A stretch of 6,387 nucleotides of DNA from Methanobacteriota archaeon (GCA_005878995.1 VBME01000075.1:1-6387), one strand, 5' to 3'. Positions 1 to 5,550 are shown, counted from the first letter of the stretch. Made by a program: numbers and translations. The notes: generated by a model from the sequence alone, not told the origin.

Positions 1-1401
1 GTGGCCGCCGCAGGCCCGTTGGGAGAGACCATCGTCTATCGAGAGTTCACGACGAGCTGGAGCTCGTCTTCCACATACCCGTGCGGTACGTCGGGGAAGA
101 GCGACTATTGGTTGTCCTTGAAACCGAATCCCGTCTCCACGACGGACGAGATGATCCTCCTCATTGGCCAGACCTCGAGCCCCGTCAGCACCTGCTATTG
201 GAGCGGAAGCGGGTGGTCGAACTTCGTGACCCACGACGCTGCGAGCGACAGTTGGACCACCCGGTCCGAGGACTTCGCCTGGGAGAGCACCGGAAGCAGA
301 GGCCTCCTCGTTTGGGGGACGACCGGAGGACAGATCACGTACCGCACGTTCACCGCGCCGAACACATGGGGGACGATCACGAATGTGACGATGGGCACGA
401 CCGTCCATTACTGGGTCACCCTGCGCACGAACCCGCTCCCACAGCCTGGAAGGCCGAAAATCCTGGGCGCGGTCTTGGACTTGAATGACGACCTAGGTGC
501 GATTACCTGGGACGGAAGCGCGTTTACGGTCGTCGGCGCGAACTCGTTCACCGCGGATACGGGCAGTCAAACCTATGAGAACTTCGACTTGGAGTACCGG
601 CCTGCGGTCGGCGGCGGCGGCTCTGTGTATTATAAGAACAAGGCGGCCGGCACGTGGCGGGCCACGGTCTCATGGGGCACGACGTACACGGGCCTTTCCG
701 TGGACGTCTCGCCCCAGACCAACTTCGTGAGCCTCGCTCGGTACTACGACGCCGGGACGAACGAGATCCAGTATACGGTCTGCAAGACCCTCGCCTCGAA
801 CCAGTGCGATGCCGCCTCGGAGTTCAAGAAGGCGGACAATTCGACCGGATACGACACGGTCGCGACCGGAGTCGAGTCGGGCTCGTACCCGTCCCTCGCG
901 ACGACATGGGACGGGAGCGGGGACTTGTGGGTCGCGTACGCGAAGGATGTCAATGGGACGACCCGGGCGATCTACGCGCGGTTCCTCGACTATCCGAGCG
1001 GAGCATGGGCGGCCGCGGAGACCGTCGACTCTCTCGCCGGGACCATCTTCACGCATCCGTCGATCGGCATCGACAAGAACAACAACGTGCACGCCCTGTA
1101 TGTCTCGACATCGGGGCCGCAGTTGTACTACAAGATGCGGTCCGGCGGCACATGGGATCCACTGCGGACGCCCGTAGACGCATCTTCGGACTCTCCGTCA
1201 ATCATGGTCCGAGCACCGAACGACGCGTCATATGGGGTGGACGCCGGCGGGCTGTATTGGAAGGGCTCGACCTCCCAGACGTATTTCTATCACATCCCCG
1301 AGTTCGAAGAGGTAATCCTGCCCATTGCGGGCTCGATCCTCGTGGCGTTGTTCCTCAGGCGGCGCACCCGGTCCGCGCGAAGGGATGCCGCCGCTTCGTG
1401 A
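1..1401 (+). CDS. Secreted beta-propeller-like surface protein, C-terminally anchored (5' end missing)
   Basis: The reading frame is open from base 1 and ends at TGA 1399-1401, giving 466 visible residues. No signal peptide is present, so the true start almost certainly lies upstream and the GTG at base 1 is probably internal. The visible part is built of repeats. Residues 11-111 and 112-207 align at an offset of 101: IVYREFT with ITYRTFT, YWLSLKPNP with YWVTLRTNP, and WSGSGW with WDGSAF. Later segments contain propeller-like strands such as YPSLATTWDGSGDLWVAY and HPSIGIDKNNNVHALYV, and YYK..GTW motifs near residues 210 and 376. The C-terminus has IPEF (432-435), a short hydrophobic helix (about 438-452) and an Arg-rich tail (453-461). 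This is the layout of a C-terminal membrane anchor or an archaeosortase-type sorting signal. A cell-surface adhesin or binding role is inferred; no catalytic motif was seen. The last 148 codons are duplicated downstream. Confidence 0.85.
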   Translation: MAAAGPLGETIVYREFTTSWSSSSTYPCGTSGKSDYWLSLKPNPVSTTDEMILLIGQTSSPVSTCYWSGSGWSNFVTHDAASDSWTTRSEDFAWESTGSRGLLVWGTTGGQITYRTFTAPNTWGTITNVTMGTTVHYWVTLRTNPLPQPGRPKILGAVLDLNDDLGAITWDGSAFTVVGANSFTADTGSQTYENFDLEYRPAVGGGGSVYYKNKAAGTWRATVSWGTTYTGLSVDVSPQTNFVSLARYYDAGTNEIQYTVCKTLASNQCDAASEFKKADNSTGYDTVATGVESGSYPSLATTWDGSGDLWVAYAKDVNGTTRAIYARFLDYPSGAWAAAETVDSLAGTIFTHPSIGIDKNNNVHALYVSTSGPQLYYKMRSGGTWDPLRTPVDASSDSPSIMVRAPNDASYGVDAGGLYWKGSTSQTYFYHIPEFEEVILPIAGSILVALFLRRRTRSARRDAAAS

Positions 1402-1645
1402 TTCCCTGAGACACGCCGTACCCGGGGGATTGTCCCTCGGCAATAACAGGTCGTGTCACGGCCAAGCGGACGCTCACTCGACGCCCTGACCCTTGCCGAG
1501 GGATTGTTGGACCTCGCGTTGTCCCCCTGTCACGGAGCGCCTCGAACGCGAGGCTATCGAGGAGGGACCCATGCGACGCCCTCTCCAGGCTTGCACCGCG
1601 CATCACGGGTCCGCGCGGCCTTACGCTGGAGCGAAGGATGGAGGA
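955..1645 (+). repeat. 691-bp tandem direct repeat, copy 1
   Basis: This is the first unit of an exact tandem duplication with a period of 691 bp. It starts inside codon 319 of the surface protein (GGG, G319), covers the last 148 codons and stop, and continues through 244 bp of downstream spacer. Base-by-base reading against copy 2 showed no mismatch. The unit carries no transposase, no terminal inverted repeats and no target-site duplication, so it is a segmental duplication and not an insertion element. Confidence 0.97.
1422..1440 (+). terminator. Hairpin 20 bp after the surface-protein stop
   Basis: CCGGGGGA (1422-1429) pairs with TCCCTCGG (1433-1440) through an 8-bp stem containing one G-U pair and a 3-base loop. 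It lies just downstream of the stop at 1401. No T-tract follows (the next bases are CAATAACAGG), so it may be a 3'-end stabilising hairpin rather than a canonical archaeal terminator, which is usually T-rich. The identical hairpin recurs in copy 2. Confidence 0.35.
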
Positions 1646-2092
1646 GGGACGACCCGGGCGATCTACGCGCGGTTCCTCGACTATCCGAGCGGAGCATGGG
1701 CGGCCGCGGAGACCGTCGACTCTCTCGCCGGGACCATCTTCACGCATCCGTCGATCGGCATCGACAAGAACAACAACGTGCACGCCCTGTATGTCTCGAC
1801 ATCGGGGCCGCAGTTGTACTACAAGATGCGGTCCGGCGGCACATGGGATCCACTGCGGACGCCCGTAGACGCATCTTCGGACTCTCCGTCAATCATGGTC
1901 CGAGCACCGAACGACGCGTCATATGGGGTGGACGCCGGCGGGCTGTATTGGAAGGGCTCGACCTCCCAGACGTATTTCTATCACATCCCCGAGTTCGAAG
2001 AGGTAATCCTGCCCATTGCGGGCTCGATCCTCGTGGCGTTGTTCCTCAGGCGGCGCACCCGGTCCGCGCGAAGGGATGCCGCCGCTTCGTGA
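1571..2092 (+). pseudogene. Duplicated C-terminal fragment of the surface protein, fused in frame to spacer codons
   Basis: Bases 1646-2092 repeat codons 319-466 of the upstream surface protein, including the PEF motif, membrane helix and Arg-rich tail, but lack the rest of the protein and any secretion signal. The frame stays open upstream across the duplication junction to ATG 1571. That ATG is preceded by GGAGGG (1561-1566) with a 4-base gap, a plausible Shine-Dalgarno. The resulting ORF would be 173 residues, starting MRRPLQACTAHHG and joining the fragment as AKDGGGTTRAIYARF, where the intact gene has AKDVNGTTRAIYARF. A longer frame starts at TTG 1493. No TATA box was seen upstream, and the spacer-derived part does not look like a secreted protein. 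The most likely reading is a non-functional duplication remnant, though translation cannot be excluded. Confidence 0.7.
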
Positions 2093-2336
2093 TTCCCTGA
2101 GACACGCCGTACCCGGGGGATTGTCCCTCGGCAATAACAGGTCGTGTCACGGCCAAGCGGACGCTCACTCGACGCCCTGACCCTTGCCGAGGGATTGTTG
2201 GACCTCGCGTTGTCCCCCTGTCACGGAGCGCCTCGAACGCGAGGCTATCGAGGAGGGACCCATGCGACGCCCTCTCCAGGCTTGCACCGCGCATCACGGG
2301 TCCGCGCGGCCTTACGCTGGAGCGAAGGATGGAGGA
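1646..2336 (+). repeat. 691-bp tandem direct repeat, copy 2
   Basis: This is the second unit, abutting copy 1 directly. Identity continues one base past the unit (G2337 matches G1646) and then breaks (T2338 against G1647). Before the first unit the match also breaks (T954 against A1645). However, a 10-base match GCGAAGGATG sits in the same register at 940-949, 1631-1640 and 2322-2331. The perfect identity implies a very recent event or an assembly artefact. Confidence 0.97.
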
Positions 2337-2346
2337 GTCCTGCAAC
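2093..2346. other. Spacer between the duplicated fragment and the DUF2240 promoter
   Basis: Apart from its last ten bases, this stretch is the second copy of bases 1402-1645. It holds the same post-stop hairpin (2113-2131) and a second hairpin, GCCTCG/CGAGGC with an AACG loop, at 2230-2245 (1539-1554 in copy 1). The same GGAGGG-ATG pair recurs here, with ATG at 2262, and would open a 29-codon ORF ending at TAA 2349-2351. I found no convincing tRNA, SRP RNA or RNase P signature on either strand. No gene is called. Confidence 0.5.
2113..2131 (+). terminator. Copy-2 duplicate of the post-stop hairpin
   Basis: This is the same 8-bp stem and 3-base loop as at 1422-1440, shifted by 691 bp, and lies 20 bp after the stop of the duplicated fragment. 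Without a following T-tract its terminator role is uncertain. Confidence 0.3.
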
Positions 2347-2379
2347 GATAAACGTTCGCATCCTCGCCGCACGTTTATC
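2347..2379 (+). promoter_or_regulatory. DUF2240 promoter: TATA box inside a 9-bp perfect inverted repeat
   Basis: GATAAACGT (2347-2355) and ACGTTTATC (2371-2379) are exact reverse complements separated by 15 bp. The right arm contains the TATA-like element TTTATC, centred near 2377. This predicts transcription from about 2402 and an 18-base leader before ATG 2420. The left arm is the same element read on the minus strand. The pair may therefore be two outward-facing TATA boxes, or a symmetric operator that would occlude the promoter. No strong Shine-Dalgarno is visible in the leader. Confidence 0.5.
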
Positions 2380-2419
2380 TAGGCCCGGACGGTTTCATCG
2401 CTCCCGACCGCGAGATTCC

Positions 2420-2890
2420 ATGGACGAGCTGCGCGACGCCATCGCCCTCCTCTTCAAACGCAAGGGCCGCGATGAGCTGAGCGAGCGCGAGTTCGTCCTC
2501 TCCGCGTCGATGGACCTCCGGTGGTTCCCTCCGCGCGACGCACAGCGACTGTTGCAGCTCGGCCTCGAGACGAAACTCCTGGAGTCCCGCGGCGGCTCGA
2601 TCCGCCCCGCATTCGACGTGTCCGCGATTGAGGTTCCTCGCGACTACGTCCCGACCGCGGAGATCCTCGAGACGGCCACCCCCGTCTCGGAGGATGTCTT
2701 CCTCCGGATCGTGGACGCGATCGCCGCGAAAAGCGGGACCGACCGGAAGGCCGCGATCGCGGTGGTGAACGCGGTCCAGGAGCGAATGGACGTCGAGCTT
2801 GAGGTCGCGGCCCTCGTCGCGGCCCACCAGATCGGGGTCGACGTGAAGCCGATCCTGGGCGCGGTTAAGGCGAGGCTCGGCGTGCCGTGA
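2420..2890 (+). CDS. DUF2240 family protein
   Basis: A 156-residue soluble protein without signal peptide or membrane segment. I recognise it as the archaeal DUF2240 family (COG3612-like) from the N-terminal half: MDELRDAIALLFKRKGRDEL, then SEREFVLSASMDLRWF near residues 21-36, then a helical stretch to about 55 resembling a winged-helix fold. Residues 61-85 contain the RPAFD..AIEVPRDYVPT segment typical of the family. The C-terminal part (90-156) is helical and acidic/basic alternating. The family has no established function; conservation across euryarchaea suggests a core information-processing role, which is only inference. ATG 2420 is chosen because the TATA box centred at 2377 would place the transcript start near 2402; the frame stays open upstream to 2144 but that is spacer and repeat. 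The TGA at 2888-2890 directly abuts the stop of the convergent aMBF1 gene. Confidence 0.85.
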   Translation: MDELRDAIALLFKRKGRDELSEREFVLSASMDLRWFPPRDAQRLLQLGLETKLLESRGGSIRPAFDVSAIEVPRDYVPTAEILETATPVSEDVFLRIVDAIAAKSGTDRKAAIAVVNAVQERMDVELEVAALVAAHQIGVDVKPILGAVKARLGVP

Positions 2891-3388
2891 TCAAGGCCGG
2901 TCCTCGCGCCTCTTGATCAAGTCGCCGAGGGTGACTCCGCCGCCCGCCGCCTGTTTCTTGACCGCGACGGGCTCGACCGGTTCCTTCAAACGGATCCCGA
3001 GCTCCCTCTCGAGCTTTCGGACGAGGCCATCGCCCGGACTCATCCCGCCGGATTCCAGCTTTGCAATCACGCTCGCCTTCTCGTTGATTTTCGCGCCGAG
3101 GTCCGCCTGTTTCCATCCGCGCGCTTCGCGGGCCTTCCGAATCCGCTGCGGGAAGTCCTCCGCCAGCTCGAGTTCGCCGGCTTGGGTGTAGACGTCTTTC
3201 GGGGTCATCCGCCGCTGGCGCAGTTCGAGGCGCTGGGCGATGACGGGGGGCATCGTGCTCTGGCGCACCGCCGGGGAGGAGACCTCGTCTCCGAACCGCG
3301 CGCAGTCCCCGCACACGGCGAGAATCGTCGCCTCGATGGCGACATTCTTAAGGCGCGGAACGTCCGCGCCACACAATTCGCAGATCAC
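2891..3388 (-). CDS. Archaeal multiprotein bridging factor 1-like protein (zinc ribbon plus XRE-type HTH)
   Basis: A 165-residue protein if started at GTG 3388. The N-terminus is a zinc ribbon with C3-x2-C6 (CELC) and C26-x2-C29 (CGDC). A linker (about 36-78) follows, then an XRE/Cro-type helix-turn-helix at about 80-134 (RIRKAREARGWKQADLGAKI, with KASVIAKLESGGMSP as recognition-helix region). The tail contains GVTLGDLIKRRED. This order and length are those of archaeal MBF1. Eukaryotic MBF1 bridges TBP and activators; the archaeal protein has been reported to associate with the small ribosomal subunit, so its role may be in translation. An in-frame TTG at 3403 would add five residues. GTG 3388 is preferred because it lies about 25 bases from the centre of the TATA box at 3408-3417, predicting a leaderless transcript that excludes the TTG. 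It converges with DUF2240 and diverges from PAN. Confidence 0.88.
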   Translation of the reverse strand: MICELCGADVPRLKNVAIEATILAVCGDCARFGDEVSSPAVRQSTMPPVIAQRLELRQRRMTPKDVYTQAGELELAEDFPQRIRKAREARGWKQADLGAKINEKASVIAKLESGGMSPGDGLVRKLERELGIRLKEPVEPVAVKKQAAGGGVTLGDLIKRREDRP

Positions 3389-3407
3389 GAATCGGGCCCG
3401 CAAAGGC

Positions 3408-3417
3408 TAAATAAAAA
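3408..3417 (-). promoter_or_regulatory. TATA box of the aMBF1 gene
   Basis: Read on the minus strand, the element is TTTTTATTTA, centred near 3412-3413. An archaeal start site about 25 bases downstream falls at 3386-3388, on the GTG codon that opens the zinc ribbon. The preceding minus-strand bases TCGGCGC (3424-3418) occupy the BRE position. Confidence 0.6.
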
Positions 3418-3424
3418 GCGCCGA

Positions 3425-3432
3425 GTATATAG
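3425..3432 (+). promoter_or_regulatory. TATA box of the PAN gene
   Basis: GTATATAG is centred near 3429, which predicts a start near 3455 and a leader of about 12 bases before ATG 3467. TGATC at 3460-3464 matches part of the archaeal Shine-Dalgarno but sits only two bases from the ATG, so its use is doubtful. The BRE interval (GCGCCGA, 3418-3424) is the same one used by the divergent aMBF1 promoter. Confidence 0.65.
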
Positions 3433-3466
3433 CCTTCGTCTTTCCGCCCACCCACCGGATGATCCC

Positions 3467-4678
3467 ATGGACGATAACCAGATTCGCGAGTTCTCGGAGA
3501 AAATGTCGGAGCGGATTGCCTCGTTGGAGGACCGCAACGACAAGCTGTTGGAGACCGCCCGGCGGGCGGAGGGCGAGAAGCGGTACGTCGAGACCGAGCT
3601 CGGCCGCCTCCAGAAAGAGATTCGCCGGCTCAAGCAGGAGCTCGACCGGCTCAAGAGTCCGCCGTTGATCATCGGGAACATCCGCGACATCCTCGCGGAT
3701 GGCCGCGTCGTGGTGAAGTCGTCCACCGGGCCCGATTTCATCGTCAACGCGGCGGACTACATCGCGAAAGAGAACCTGGTCGTCGGCGCGCGGGTCGCGT
3801 TGAACAAGCAGACGCTCGCGGTGATGGGCGTGCTGCCGCCGTCGCTCGATCCGGTCGTCACGGGCGCGGAGATCATCGAGAAGCCCCCCGTCACGTACGA
3901 AGACGTCGGCGGCCTCGAAATCCAGATGCGCGAGTTGCGCGAGGCCGTGGAGGATCCGCTGCTGAAACCGGACCTGTACCGGAAGGTTGGCATCGAGCCG
4001 CCGAAAGGCGTGCTCCTGGTCGGGCCACCGGGCACCGGGAAGACGCTCCTCGCCAAGGCCGTCGCGAACCGCACGCAGGCCACGTTCATCCGGTTCGTCG
4101 GATCCGAGCTCGTCCAGAAGTACATCGGCGAGGGCGCGCGGCTCGTCCGTGAGCTGTTCCAGCTCGCTCGGGAGAAGGCTCCTTCGATCGTGTTCATCGA
4201 CGAGCTCGACTCGGTCGGCGCGAAGCGCCTCGAGATCGCGACGTCCGGGGACCGGGAGGTCCAGCGGACCCTGATGCAGCTCCTCGCGGAGCTGGACGGG
4301 TTCAACCCGCTGGGAGAGGTCAAGATCATCGGGGCGACGAACCGGCCGGACATCCTCGACGAGGCACTCCTTCGCCCGGGTCGATTCGACCGGATTATCG
4401 ACATTCCTTTGCCCAGCTTCGAATCCCGGATGACGATCTTCAAGATTCATACGCGGAAGATGAGCCTCGCGTCCGAAGTCGACTACGGCGTGCTGGCGGC
4501 CCGATGCGAAGGCACGACCGGCGCCGACATCCATGCGATGTGCACGGAGGCGGGGATGTTCGCGATCCGGGAGGACCGCGAAGTCGTGACGATGACGGAC
4601 TTCGAGCGCGCGGTCGACAAAGTCCTCGGCGAAAGCCCGGTCCGCTCCGTTGATTCGTCCGGCGCGATGTACGCGTGA
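3467..4678 (+). CDS. pan: Proteasome-activating nucleotidase (PAN), AAA+ ATPase
   Basis: A 403-residue ATPase of normal PAN length. PAN hexamers bind, unfold and feed substrate proteins into the 20S proteasome in the cytosol. Domains in order: N-terminal coiled coil (about 10-63), a Pro linker (P65-P66), an OB-fold domain (about 67-135), and the AAA+ module. Visible motifs are Walker A GPPGTGKT (186-193, K192), pore loop Y219-I220-G221, Walker B IVFIDE (D245, E246), sensor-1 GATN (N292) and arginine fingers in RPGRFDR (R303, R306). The C-terminus ends in M401-Y402-A403, a valid HbYX motif for docking into the 20S alpha-ring, so the protein should be a functional proteasome partner. No 20S subunit genes are in the window. 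ATG 3467 opens MDDNQIREF and fits the TATA box at 3425-3432. The frame is open further upstream, but only as antisense to aMBF1. Confidence 0.97.
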   Translation: MDDNQIREFSEKMSERIASLEDRNDKLLETARRAEGEKRYVETELGRLQKEIRRLKQELDRLKSPPLIIGNIRDILADGRVVVKSSTGPDFIVNAADYIAKENLVVGARVALNKQTLAVMGVLPPSLDPVVTGAEIIEKPPVTYEDVGGLEIQMRELREAVEDPLLKPDLYRKVGIEPPKGVLLVGPPGTGKTLLAKAVANRTQATFIRFVGSELVQKYIGEGARLVRELFQLAREKAPSIVFIDELDSVGAKRLEIATSGDREVQRTLMQLLAELDGFNPLGEVKIIGATNRPDILDEALLRPGRFDRIIDIPLPSFESRMTIFKIHTRKMSLASEVDYGVLAARCEGTTGADIHAMCTEAGMFAIREDREVVTMTDFERAVDKVLGESPVRSVDSSGAMYA

Positions 4679-4701
4679 GTTCGGGTTTCGTACGCGTCAT
4701 T

Positions 4702-4732
4702 CCTAAATAGGTCGCCGACTCCTGTACAGGTC
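4702..4732 (+). promoter_or_regulatory. Putative promoter and operator region of the zinc-finger membrane protein
   Basis: CCTAAATAGG (4702-4711) supplies an A/T core that could serve as a TATA box, predicting a start near 4733. The same pattern, CCTNNNNAGGTC, recurs as the perfect palindrome CCTGTACAGG followed by TC at 4721-4732, giving 9 of 12 identical bases with a 19-bp period. An upstream direct repeat GTACGCGT lies at 4669-4676 (over the end of PAN) and 4690-4697, start to start 21 bp, about two helical turns. These could be binding sites of a regulator; none is recognised. Confidence 0.35.
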
Positions 4733-4745
4733 CGTCGTTCGGCGA

Positions 4746-4750
4746 AGGTG
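4746..4750 (+). promoter_or_regulatory. Shine-Dalgarno supporting a TTG start
   Basis: AGGTG matches the core of the archaeal Shine-Dalgarno and ends five bases before TTG 4756. This supports the non-ATG start that keeps the N-terminal zinc finger intact. Confidence 0.5.
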
Positions 4751-4755
4751 CTGCA

Positions 4756-5550
4756 TTGGCCAAGACGGATCGCTGCCCCATCTGCAATGTGGTGGTGAAG
4801 CCGGAGAATCTCATCCGTCACCTGAACGACATTCATCCGCGCCATCCGGACGTCCCTGCACTCCGCGAAAAGCTGAAGGCGGAGCCCGGGCGCGTCGCAT
4901 CCAGGAAGACCGTGCGACCGTTGCGCCTCCGGAGACTCCACGTGCTGATCATCGTCCTGATCGTCGCTGCGGGTGCGGGCGGGTATTATGTGCTCTCCCA
5001 GCCCCCGGGCGCGTCGAACATCGTCGCCTCTTGCGGCTTGGAAGGGACCGTCGTCCACTATCACCCGCTTCTCGTCATTAATGACCACGGCGTGCAGAAA
5101 CCGTTGCCATATGCTTCGGGTCAACCGGGGGACGTCGGCTACATCGACCAGCCGGGCTACACGAACCCGAAATACTACTGTCCCGCTGGCCAGTATCACT
5201 GGCTCCACACGCACGACGGCTCCGGGATCATCCACCTGGAGCTCCCACAGACGGTATCGACCACTCCGACCCTGGGAGATTTCTTCACGATCTGGGGCGA
5301 GCCCCTCGGGCCTTCCCAGGTCTGGAACGTTCTGGGACAGGTGCACGCGACGATGTACAATAGCGACACGCAGACCCCCACGGACTTCTCATCGAACCCC
5401 GCGGGAATGCCGCTGTACGAGCCCCTGGCGGGGCCGCAGGGCAACGCCTACCTGATCCCGCAGAGCCTGATCTTCAACGGCGCGTACGGATCGGGGGCTT
5501 CCAGCGGCCGGTTCTCCGGCGAAATCATCTGGTTGAACGTCACGGCCTAG
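4756..5550 (+). CDS. Membrane protein with cytosolic C2H2 zinc finger and His-rich HTHD-type ectodomain
   Basis: A 264-residue protein with a TTG start supported by AGGTG at 4746-4750. Residues 7-27 form a C2H2 zinc finger (C7, C10, H22, H27). A basic linker (about 45-61, many Arg/Lys) precedes a single membrane helix at about 63-81, so the positive-inside rule puts the finger in the cytosol and the rest outside. The ectodomain contains VVHYHPLLVI (H101, H103), HWLHTHDGSGIIH (H148, H151, H153, H160) and TLGDFFTIWG near 172-181, plus two cysteines (C93, C142) that could form a disulfide. I recognise the HTHD-SGIIH plus LGDFF pattern as recurring in uncharacterised secreted proteins of archaea and some bacteria. 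The clustered histidines suggest metal binding, possibly copper, but this is inferred. The joining of a nucleic-acid or protein-binding type finger to such an ectodomain is unusual; signalling across the membrane is one speculative possibility. Confidence 0.85.
   Translation: MAKTDRCPICNVVVKPENLIRHLNDIHPRHPDVPALREKLKAEPGRVASRKTVRPLRLRRLHVLIIVLIVAAGAGGYYVLSQPPGASNIVASCGLEGTVVHYHPLLVINDHGVQKPLPYASGQPGDVGYIDQPGYTNPKYYCPAGQYHWLHTHDGSGIIHLELPQTVSTTPTLGDFFTIWGEPLGPSQVWNVLGQVHATMYNSDTQTPTDFSSNPAGMPLYEPLAGPQGNAYLIPQSLIFNGAYGSGASSGRFSGEIIWLNVTA

Noticed and set aside
670..1092. Minus-strand open frame repeated at 1355-1783
   Set aside because: It is a shadow of the surface protein that appears twice only because of the duplication; no domain recognisable.
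1402..1645. Structured RNA gene (tRNA, SRP RNA or RNase P RNA) in the spacer
   Set aside because: Small hairpins exist, but a T-arm-like minus-strand match near 1540-1560 pairs over only three bases, and no SRP or RNase P core motif is present.
955..2336. Insertion sequence or integrated mobile element
   Set aside because: There is no transposase or integrase, no terminal inverted repeat and no target duplication; the unit is ordinary gene plus spacer sequence.
2144..2419. 92-codon N-terminal extension of the DUF2240 protein
   Set aside because: It runs through duplicated spacer and the promoter; the DUF2240 family begins at the MDELRDAI segment.
2912..2921. CTTGATCAAG palindrome near the convergent gene ends
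   Set aside because: It lies within aMBF1 codons for DLIK and is probably a coding coincidence rather than a binding site.
3182..3466. 95-codon N-terminal extension of PAN
   Set aside because: It is antisense to the aMBF1 zinc ribbon and upstream of the PAN TATA box, and PAN is already full length from ATG 3467.
3407..4534. 375-codon open frame on the minus strand opposite PAN
   Set aside because: It is antisense to a complete, motif-perfect PAN gene; its composition is Arg/Asp/Leu-rich as expected from reading a high-GC gene backwards, and no domain is recognisable.
4483..5346. 287-codon open frame on the minus strand opposite the end of PAN and the zinc-finger protein
   Set aside because: It spans two well-supported plus-strand genes and shows no coherent motif; open frames of this size are expected by chance in GC-rich coding DNA.
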